DNA of 16,769 nt from DASTQL01 sp035462375 (GTDB lineage Bacteria > Actinomycetota > Actinomycetes > Jiangellales > Jiangellaceae), in NCBI GenBank assembly GCA_035462375.1, contig DATHUJ010000066.1, forward strand, positions 1 through 16,769, written 5' to 3'. The notes below the pieces were generated by a model, which made no database searches, was not told the origin of the DNA, and worked only from the letters and a program-made list of their open reading frames with translations. Below, in pieces: positions 1 through 7,459 of this stretch. A program made the position numbers and the translations under genes. The stretch's first letter is position 1, and every line of letters starts with the position of its first letter.

Positions 1-1109
1 GATGTCGATCGGCGTCCCGGTCCGGGCCTGCATCGTGACACCCCCGGCCCGCAGCGCACCGAAGAGACCACCCGCCAGGACGATGCCGACGGGGTTGCCG
101 CGGCCGAGCAAGGCGACCGTGATCGCGTCGAAGCCGATGCCGGCCGAGATCCCGCCCGTGAGTGCCTTCTCGGTGCCGAGGATCTGGAACGCGCCCGCCA
201 GTCCGGCCAGGCCACCGGCGAACGCCATGACCAGGAAGGTCGTGGTGCCGGTGCGGATGCCGGCAGTGCGCGACGCCCAGGGGTTGGCCCCCACGGCGCG
301 GAACTTGAACCCGATCGTGCTGCGGTTGAGCAACCACCAGACGCCCGCCGCCGCGGCGAGGACGACGAGGAGCCCGGCGTGCAACCGCGACCAGCCGCCC
401 AGCAGCAGGGGCAGCTCGGCGTTGTCGGCGACCTGGGGGCTGATCGGATCGTTGCGCCCGGGCCGCTGGAAGGCGGCCGTGGACAGCAGGTACGCGAGCA
501 GGAACCGCGCGATGTTGTTCAGCATGATGGTCGTGATGACCTCGTGCGCCCCGGTCCGTGCCTTGAGGAAGCCGGGGATCCCGCCCCAGATCGCGCCGCC
601 GAGCACTCCCGCTGCGAGGGCCACAACCACGTGGACGACCGGCGGGAGTCCCCAGGCGAAGCCCACGTACGAGGCGAACACCGCACCGAGGATGATCTGG
701 CCCTCGGCACCGATGTTGAACAGACCGGCCCGGAAGGCCAGGCCCACCGCGAGGCCGGCCGCGATCAGCGGGATCGCGAAGACCAGCGACTCGGTGACCG
801 GCCGGATCGCCGCGGTGAACGTGGCCGCGCCGGGGTCGAAGAACGCGCCCTGGAAGAGGGCCACGTACGCGGTCCAGACCGCGTCCCAGGCGGCGCCGAG
901 GGCGTCACCAGGCCGGGAGAAGAGGTAGGCCGAGGCGTCCTGGACGTCGGGGTCGGCGACCACGATCAACACCGCGCCCACGGCGAGCGCGAGCAACACC
1001 GAGAGCGCGGTCAGGACGACGTTGTCGCGCAGGTCGCGTCCGCGGCTGCGCTGGGGGACCTCCGGGGCCTCGGGGGGCGGGGCAGGTGCCTCGGTGGTCG
1101 CAGTGCCGG

Positions 1110-1113
<4 letters not shown>
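1..1113 (-). CDS. ABC transporter permease, nucleoside/simple-sugar (BMP) type, partial
   Basis: Inner-membrane permease of an ABC importer, probably for nucleosides. Reading the minus strand from a GTG at 1113 gives 371 codons with no stop before the window edge, so the C-terminus is missing. The protein has a hydrophilic Pro/Glu/Arg-rich N-terminus of about 30 residues, a first membrane segment at about 33-53, and then a run of hydrophobic helices. Typical features of the BPD_transp_2 branch (YufP/NupP-like) are the stretch LAFRAGLFNIGAEGQ, the cytoplasmic-loop motif GAHEVITTIMLNNIA and a late GFDAITVALLGRGNPVG segment. The start is fixed by the ATPase stop: GTGA is shared, so the two genes overlap by 4 bases and are probably translationally coupled. 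BMP importers normally have a second permease gene next, which would lie outside the window. Family assignment is firm; the substrate is inferred from family and neighbours. Confidence 0.93.
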
Positions 1114-2798
<1,685 letters not shown>

Positions 2799-2807
2799 CG
2801 CGGGTCG

Positions 2808-2816
2808 CCTCCCTCC
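2808..2816 (-). promoter_or_regulatory. Ribosome binding site that favours a CTG start for the ATPase
   Basis: On the minus strand GGAGGGAGG is followed by 9 bases and then CTG at 2798. It is the only purine-rich site between the lipoprotein stop and the first conserved ATPase residues. It lies about 50 bases upstream of the TTG at 2756, too far to serve that codon. Confidence 0.6.
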
Positions 2817-2846
2817 GACGCGGTCGGCAGCGACCGCGGAAACGAC

Positions 2847-2903
2847 GGGGGCCCGGGGGCGGGCCGTCCGGTGTGCACGGACGGTACCGCCTCCCAGGCC
2901 CCC
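2847..2903 (-). terminator. Nested hairpin between lipoprotein and ATPase genes (attenuator or mRNA stabiliser)
   Basis: Three perfect arm pairs are nested. The outer pair is 2847-2853 with 2897-2903 (7 bp, GGGGGCC type), the middle pair is 2858-2862 with 2887-2891 (5 bp) and the inner pair is 2864-2870 with 2878-2884 (7 bp, CCGTCCG/CGGACGG), closing a 7-base loop. On the transcript it lies 37 bases after the lipoprotein stop and is followed only by GTCGTTTCC, not a real U run, so complete termination is unlikely. A partial terminator or 3' stabiliser would give more binding protein than ATPase and permease, a common pattern in importer operons. That role is inference. Confidence 0.55.
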
Positions 2904-2939
2904 GCTGGTCGTGAAACCGCCCCGAAGGGCGTCAGCCCG

Positions 2940-4028
2940 TCAGCTCGACGGCGACGACGGCGACTCCACGGTCAGCGAGCCGTCGACGATCTGGCTGATG
3001 ATCTCCTCGACCTCGCTCTTGAGCTCGTCGGGGACCTCCGCGTCGAAGTCGTGGAACGGCGCGATGCCGACGCCCTCGTTCTCCAGCGTGCCCACGTAGG
3101 GGTCGGCGGAGTACTCCTCGTTGACGGTCTGCTCGGTGGCGTCGAAGACGGCGTTGTCGATCCGCTTGAGCACGCTGGTGAGGACGATCGAGCTGTACTG
3201 CTCGGCCGACTCGTACCAGTCGCTGTCGACACCGATGATCTTGACATCACCCGCCTCCTGCGCGGCCGCGGCGGCGCCGAGACCGACCGGGCCGGCGACC
3301 GGCATGATGATGTCCGCCCCCTGCTGGATGAAGGTGTTGGCGAGGTTCTGACCGTTGGCCTGGTTCTGGAAGTCGCCGGTGAAGGAGCCGTTCTGCGCCT
3401 CCTTGTCCCAGCCGATGAGCTGGACGTCGGTGCCCTTCTGCTCGTTGTGGTACTGGATGCCGTCCGCGAAGCCGTCCATGAAGATCGACACGGTCGGGAT
3501 GTTGATGCCGCCGAACGTGGCGACCGTGCCGGTCTCGGTGACGCCGGCGGCGACGTAGCCGGCGAGGAAGGCCGCCTGCGCGGTGTCGAAGATCAGCGGC
3601 TTGACGTTGTCGATCGCCTCGTCGTAAGCGAAGTCGACGATGGCGAACTGCTCCTCGGGGTTGGCCTCGGCCGCCTCGGCGGTCGCATCGCCGAGCAGGA
3701 AGCCGACCGTGACGATGATGCCGCAGTCGTCGGCGACCAGCTGGTTGATGTTGGGAGCGAAGTCGGTCTCGACGTTGGACTCGACGTACTTGGCCTCGAT
3801 GCCCAGGTCGCTCTCGGCGTCTTGGAGGCCCTTCCAGGCGGTGGCGTTGAAGGAACGGTCGTCGATGCCGCCGGAGTCCGTGACCATGCAGGCCTGGAAG
3901 TCGGTCGCCTCCGCGGCTTCCGTCCCGCCGTCCTCGCCGGCGGTCTCTTCCTCGGGGGCCTCGCCGCAGGCGGCGGCCACGAGCGCCAGGGTCCCGACGA
4001 GCGCGGCAAGCCGTGCTGTCTTCTTCAC
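2940..4028 (-). CDS. BMP family substrate-binding lipoprotein (nucleoside-type)
   Basis: Extracytoplasmic binding protein of the importer, 362 aa, PnrA/BMP family (purine nucleoside binding in characterised members). The N-terminus is a lipoprotein signal, MKKTARLAALVGTLALVAAAC, with the lipidated Cys at residue 21 after a short basic region and hydrophobic core. An acidic Glu/Gly linker (residues 23-41) then leads into the domain. Family hallmarks are GGIDDRSFNATAWKGL at about 53-68, NINQLVADDCGIIVTVGF at about 93-110, AAFLAGYVA at about 152-160 and GWDKEAQNGSFTGDF at about 206-220. The C-terminus is Ser/Pro-rich. The start is GTG, preceded by AGGAGG with 6 bases spacing, which is a strong site. 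First gene of the importer cluster, followed by ATPase and permease. Substrate is inferred from family; other BMP ligands are possible. Confidence 0.95.
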   Translation of the reverse strand: MKKTARLAALVGTLALVAAACGEAPEEETAGEDGGTEAAEATDFQACMVTDSGGIDDRSFNATAWKGLQDAESDLGIEAKYVESNVETDFAPNINQLVADDCGIIVTVGFLLGDATAEAAEANPEEQFAIVDFAYDEAIDNVKPLIFDTAQAAFLAGYVAAGVTETGTVATFGGINIPTVSIFMDGFADGIQYHNEQKGTDVQLIGWDKEAQNGSFTGDFQNQANGQNLANTFIQQGADIIMPVAGPVGLGAAAAAQEAGDVKIIGVDSDWYESAEQYSSIVLTSVLKRIDNAVFDATEQTVNEEYSADPYVGTLENEGVGIAPFHDFDAEVPDELKSEVEEIISQIVDGSLTVESPSSPSS

Positions 4029-4100
4029 GAGCCCTCCTCAGGGGATTACACGTTCGACCGTCGGGAGACTACAGACGGCGCACCCTCCAGCACCCGCCCG

Positions 4101-4116
4101 CGTCTCGCCCGAGACG
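4101..4116. promoter_or_regulatory. Perfect inverted repeat, candidate operator of the importer operon
   Basis: CGTCTCG-CC-CGAGACG is a perfect 7+2+7 palindrome lying 73-88 bases upstream of the lipoprotein GTG. Size, symmetry and position fit a dimeric repressor site such as those of the LacI, GntR or TetR families. No regulator gene is present in the window, so the binding protein is unknown. Confidence 0.45.
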
Positions 4117-4162
4117 ATCCTGTGACCTTGTCGAGAGGTGCCAACGCAGGTGCTGTCACGAT

Positions 4163-4197
4163 CCCGATACCCGGTGTGACCACGGTCGGGTGCCGGG
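4163..4197 (-). terminator. Hairpin after the M20 hydrolase gene
   Basis: Arms CCCGATACCCG (4163-4173) and CGGGTGCCGGG (4187-4197) pair at 10 of 11 positions in RNA, counting one G-U pair, around a 13-base loop. It begins 19 bases after the M20 stop on the minus strand. There is no U tract, so this is a candidate terminator only. Confidence 0.4.
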
Positions 4198-4216
4198 CCG
4201 GTGGACGTGGATGCGC

Positions 4217-5458
4217 TCAGGGCGCCACGAGGGCCGCGGCCACCAGCAGGCGGACCCCGACCGAGATGGCCCGCTCGTCGGGATCGAAGTCGCCCTGGTG
4301 CAGGTCGCGCACCCGGGTGTCCCCGGGCCGCCGGACGCCCAGGCGCGCCAGGGCACCGGGAACCGACTCGAGGTACCAGGCGAAGTCCTCGGCCCCCAGG
4401 CTCTGGTCCGTGGAGGTGACGGCGTCCTGACCGAGCCCGGCCTCCGCGGCCACCCGGAACAGCTCGGTGCTGCCCGGGTCGTTGACGACCGGCGGGACGC
4501 CGCGGTGGACCTGGACCTCGGTCCCCACGCCGTACGGCGCGACCACCTCGCGGACCAGGTCGTGCACGAGGTCGGGGGTGTCGAGCCACGCATCGGAGTC
4601 GAGCATGCGGATCGTGCCCTCGGCCTCGCCGCGTGCCGGAATGGCGTTCGCGGCGTGGCCCGCGCCGACCCGGCCCCAGACCAGGCTCACGCCCGCCCGA
4701 GGGTCCAGCCGCCGGGTCATGGCCGCGGGGAGCTCGGTGACCAACGTGCCGAGGGCGTAGACCAGGTCGTCGGTCAGGTGGGGACGTGCGGTGTGCCCGC
4801 CCCGCCCGGACAGCGACACGACCACCCGGTCGCACGCGGAGGTGATCGGCCCTTCCCGCAGACCGACCATGCCCGCGTCGAGCCGGGGGTCGCAGTGGAC
4901 GCAGAGGATGCGTCCGATCCCCTCCAGCCCACCGGCCTGGATGACGTCGTGCGAACCACCCGGCATGGCCTCCTCGGCCGGCTGGAACACCAGCCGGACG
5001 GGGACCGGCAGCTCACCCCGGGCGGAGAGCTCGGCGAGCACGAGCCCGGCACCGAGGACCACGGCGGTGTGCACGTCGTGGCCACACGCATGGCAGACAC
5101 CGGGGACGGTGGAGCGGTAGGGCACGTCCTTCATGTCCATGACGCTGAGCGCATCGATGTCGGCGCGCAGGGCGAGGTACGGCGCGGCCGGGGATGCGCC
5201 CCCCGCGGAGGCGGGGACGTCACAGATCAGGCCGGTGCCCGTCGGCAGCACCGACGGCCGGAGGCCGGCGGACTCCAGCCGGTCGCGCACCACCCGCGTC
5301 GTGCGGACCTCGGCCCGCCCCAGCTCGGGGTGCGCGTGCAGGTCCCGTCGGACGACGACGAGCTCGTCGTCGATCGCCTTGGCAAGGCGCTCGACCTCGG
5401 CGAGCAGGTCGGCAGGGGGCGCGATGAAGCCCGGTGTCACGGTCACGATGACCCCCAT
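4217..5458 (-). CDS. M20 family metallopeptidase / amidohydrolase
   Basis: Zinc-type amidohydrolase of the M20D branch, which includes N-acyl-amino-acid amidohydrolases, hippurate hydrolases and IAA-amino-acid hydrolases. It is 413 aa, of normal length. Visible motifs are RRDLHAHPELG at about 37-47, LRADIDAL at about 97-104, the metal motif HACGHDVHTAVVLGAG at 123-138 (Cys/His/Asp ligands), QPAEEAMPGG at about 159-168 with the catalytic Glu pair, and the dimerisation-domain signature GRGGHTARPHLTDDLVYA. The late SLGAEDFAWYLE supplies a conserved Glu. No signal peptide, so cytoplasmic. The ATG start has only a weak upstream GAGG; a GTG five codons in is an alternative. The gene starts 52 bases after the mutase stop on the same strand, so the two may be co-transcribed. 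Exact substrate cannot be told from sequence. Confidence 0.92.
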   Translation of the reverse strand: MGVIVTVTPGFIAPPADLLAEVERLAKAIDDELVVVRRDLHAHPELGRAEVRTTRVVRDRLESAGLRPSVLPTGTGLICDVPASAGGASPAAPYLALRADIDALSVMDMKDVPYRSTVPGVCHACGHDVHTAVVLGAGLVLAELSARGELPVPVRLVFQPAEEAMPGGSHDVIQAGGLEGIGRILCVHCDPRLDAGMVGLREGPITSACDRVVVSLSGRGGHTARPHLTDDLVYALGTLVTELPAAMTRRLDPRAGVSLVWGRVGAGHAANAIPARGEAEGTIRMLDSDAWLDTPDLVHDLVREVVAPYGVGTEVQVHRGVPPVVNDPGSTELFRVAAEAGLGQDAVTSTDQSLGAEDFAWYLESVPGALARLGVRRPGDTRVRDLHQGDFDPDERAISVGVRLLVAAALVAP

Positions 5459-5473
5459 TGTGGCAGCCCGACC

Positions 5474-5532
5474 TCAGCCGGCGTCGGCAGGCACGCAAAC
5501 TCGCCCGAAGTCAGCCGGCGTCGGCGGGCACG
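5474..5532. repeat. 22-base direct repeat copying the mutase 3' end
   Basis: Positions 5474-5495 and 5511-5532 match at 21 of 22 bases, offset by 37. On the minus strand both copies read GTGCC(T/C)GCCGACGCCGGCTGA, that is VPADAG followed by stop. The second copy is the true end of the mutase gene, and the first lies in its 3' untranslated region. The 15 bases between are not repeated. Confidence 0.85.
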
Positions 5533-7088
5533 TAGACGCCCCACACCTCGCGCAACGCGTCACAGACCTCACCGACGGTCGCCCGGGCGCTCAGTGCCGC
5601 CTTCATCGGCGGGAGCACGTTGTCGCGCCCACCGGCCGCACGACGCAGGTCGTCCAGCGCCCGCGCGACGGCCGCCCCGTCGCGATCGGACCGGAGGCGC
5701 TCCAAGGCGGCCGCCTGCTGCTCGCCGATGCTGGGGTCGAGGACCAGCGGCTCGTACGGCTCGTCCTCGTCCACCGTGTAGCGATTGACTCCGACGACGA
5801 CCCGCTCGCCGTCGTCGATCCCTCGCGCCACTGCGTACGCCGACCGTTCGATCTGGGACTTCTGGAAGCCCCGCTCGATGGCGGCCACGGCCCCGCCGAG
5901 GTCCTCGACCTGCTGCATCAGGTCCCGGGCGGCCCCTTCGAGGTCGTCGGTGAGGGACTCCATCACGTACGAGCCGGCGAAGGGGTCTACGGTGCACGTC
6001 ACGTCGGTCTCGTACGCCAGCACCTGCTGCGTGCGCAGCGCCAGGCGGGCCGCCTTCTCGGTCGGCAGCGCGATGGCCTCGTCGTACGAGTTGGTGTGCA
6101 GCGACTGCGTGCCGCCGAGCACCGCCGCGAGTCCCTGGACGGCGACCCGCACCAGGTTGACCTCCGGCTGCTGGGCCGTGAGCTGCACGCCGGCGGTCTG
6201 GGTGTGGAAGCGCAGCATCTGGCTCTTGGGTTCGCGCGCGCCGAACTCGTCTCGCATCACGTGGGCCCAGATCCGTCGAGCCGCCCGGAACTTGGCGACC
6301 TCCTCCAGCAGCGTGGTGCGGGCGACGAAGAAGAAGGACAGGCGGGGGGCGAACTCGTCGACGTCCAGGCCCGCGGCGAGGGCCGCGCGGACGTACTCGC
6401 GGGCGTTGGCGAGGGTGAAGGCAACCTCCTGCGCGGGCGTCGCCCCGGCCTCCGCCATGTGGTAGCCGGAGATGGAGATGGTGTTCCAGCGCGGCAGCTC
6501 GCGGCGGCAGTAGCCGAAGATGTCGCTGATCAGGCGCAGGGACTCCGCGGGCGGGTAGATGTAGGTGCCCCGGGCGATGTACTCCTTGAGCACGTCGTTC
6601 TGGACGGTACCGGTCAGCTTGGCCCCGTCGAGGCCGTGCTCCTCCCCGACCAGCTGGTAGAGCAGGAGAAGCAACGCGGCCGGGGCGTTGATCGTCATCG
6701 AGGTCGAGACCTGGTCCATCGGGATGCCGTCGAAGAGCACCCGCATGTCCTCGATCGAGTCGATGGCCACGCCCACCTTGCCGACCTCGCCCTGGGCGAC
6801 GGGTGCGTCGGAGTCATAGCCCATCTGAGTGGGCAGGTCGAAGGCCACCGAGAGACCGCCCGTGCCGGCGGCGACGAGCTGGTGGTAGCGAGCGTTGGAC
6901 TCCTTGGCGGAGCCGAAGCCCGCGTACTGCCGCATCGTCCAGGGCCGTCCGGCGTACATGTTGGGGTAGATGCCGCGGGTGAACGGGTAGGCCCCTGGAC
7001 TGCCGAGTCGCTCCTCGGGGTCCCACCCCGCCAGCGACTCGGGGCCGTAGACCGGCTCGAAGGGCAGCCCGGACTCGGTCGTGCTCAT
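5511..7088 (-). CDS. Cobalamin-dependent acyl-CoA mutase large subunit (methylmalonyl-CoA mutase family)
   Basis: TIM-barrel catalytic subunit of a B12-dependent CoA-carboxylate or acyl-CoA mutase, 525 aa, with no C-terminal B12-binding domain. It therefore needs a separate small subunit, which is not in the window. Conserved segments are YPFTRGIYPNMYAGRPWTMRQ (start about 34), the GLSVAFDLPTQMGYDSD stretch at about 78-94, QNDVLKEYIARGTYIYPP at 163-180 and SISGYHMAEAGA at about 205-216. Equivalents of the P. shermanii catalytic residues Gln197, Arg207 and His244 are Gln163, Arg173 and His210. Arg173 is notable because isobutyryl-CoA mutase has Gln there, so methylmalonyl-CoA or another carboxylated substrate is favoured. 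I chose the ATG at 7088, which has GAGG about 8 bases upstream, over a TTG 25 codons earlier without support. Divergent from the acyl-CoA-binding protein gene. Confidence 0.93.
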   Translation of the reverse strand: MSTTESGLPFEPVYGPESLAGWDPEERLGSPGAYPFTRGIYPNMYAGRPWTMRQYAGFGSAKESNARYHQLVAAGTGGLSVAFDLPTQMGYDSDAPVAQGEVGKVGVAIDSIEDMRVLFDGIPMDQVSTSMTINAPAALLLLLYQLVGEEHGLDGAKLTGTVQNDVLKEYIARGTYIYPPAESLRLISDIFGYCRRELPRWNTISISGYHMAEAGATPAQEVAFTLANAREYVRAALAAGLDVDEFAPRLSFFFVARTTLLEEVAKFRAARRIWAHVMRDEFGAREPKSQMLRFHTQTAGVQLTAQQPEVNLVRVAVQGLAAVLGGTQSLHTNSYDEAIALPTEKAARLALRTQQVLAYETDVTCTVDPFAGSYVMESLTDDLEGAARDLMQQVEDLGGAVAAIERGFQKSQIERSAYAVARGIDDGERVVVGVNRYTVDEDEPYEPLVLDPSIGEQQAAALERLRSDRDGAAVARALDDLRRAAGGRDNVLPPMKAALSARATVGEVCDALREVWGVYVPADAG

Positions 7089-7198
7089 CGCGGCACCTCG
7101 CGAAGGTCGGCGGAACGGCTCGCCCCACGGTAGCCAGCCCGCGACCCGAGTAGGCGGTGACAATCTCCACAGGGGGTGGGGCCGAGTAGCGTGGCCGC
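7089..7198. promoter_or_regulatory. Divergent promoter region, mutase and acyl-CoA-binding protein
   Basis: These 110 bases separate the mutase (minus) and ACBP (plus) starts, so both promoters should lie here. A minus-strand TTGTCA near 7150-7155 could be a -35 box, but I see no matching -10 at normal spacing. No clear palindrome. Confidence 0.4.
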
Positions 7199-7459
7199 GT
7201 GGCCGACGACCTGAACGCCGACTTCGACCAGGCCGTGGCGGAGGTGTCCGCGCTGACGACCGACCCGGGCAACGACGCCAAGCTGCGCCTCTACGCCCTC
7301 TACAAGCAGGCGACCGTGGGCGACGTCCAGGGCAAGCGCCCCGGCTTCACCAACCCGGTCGGCCGGGCCAAGCACGACGCCTGGGCGGCGGTGTCCGGCA
7401 CGGCCGCCGACGACGCCAAGCGTCAGTACGTCGAGCTGGCGCGCGGCCTCGCCGGCTGA
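7199..7459 (+). CDS. Acyl-CoA-binding protein (ACBP)
   Basis: Small cytosolic carrier that binds medium- and long-chain acyl-CoA esters. It is 86 aa, the standard length for a single ACBP domain. The core YALYKQATVGDVQGKRPG (32-49) followed by GRAKHDAW (55-62) is diagnostic. Residues that contact ligand in bovine ACBP (Tyr28, Tyr31, Lys32, Lys54, Tyr73) correspond to Tyr32, Tyr35, Lys36, Lys58 and Tyr77 here, all kept. The family is almost universal in eukaryotes and patchy in bacteria, where it appears in actinobacteria among others. The start is GTG with only a weak G-rich stretch upstream. It is divergent from the mutase gene, fitting a role in acyl-CoA handling, and its last 37 bases overlap the end of fbiC on the other strand. 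Confidence 0.94.
   Translation: MADDLNADFDQAVAEVSALTTDPGNDAKLRLYALYKQATVGDVQGKRPGFTNPVGRAKHDAWAAVSGTAADDAKRQYVELARGLAG

Larger units (their letters stand above)
4029..4216 (-). promoter_or_regulatory. Upstream region of the importer operon
   Basis: A gap of 188 bases between the M20 gene stop and the lipoprotein start. It should hold the importer promoter because the M20 gene ends well upstream. It contains a perfect 16-base palindrome (4101-4116) and, near the M20 stop, a hairpin (4163-4197). Minus-strand TAGTCT (4066-4071) and TAATCC (4043-4048) resemble -10 boxes, but neither has a convincing -35 at 17-18 bases, so I do not name a promoter. Confidence 0.5.

Noticed and set aside
4121..4181. 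Two TGTGACC motifs as a CRP-type site upstream of the importer
   Set aside because: Both are half-sites in the same orientation, 54 bases apart, with no TCACA partner at the 6-base spacing of a CRP site.
7089..7163. A TTG start adding 25 residues to the mutase
   Set aside because: The extra segment (MSPPTRVAGWLPWGEPF...) has no family similarity and no ribosome site, whereas ATG at 7088 has a suitably spaced GAGG.
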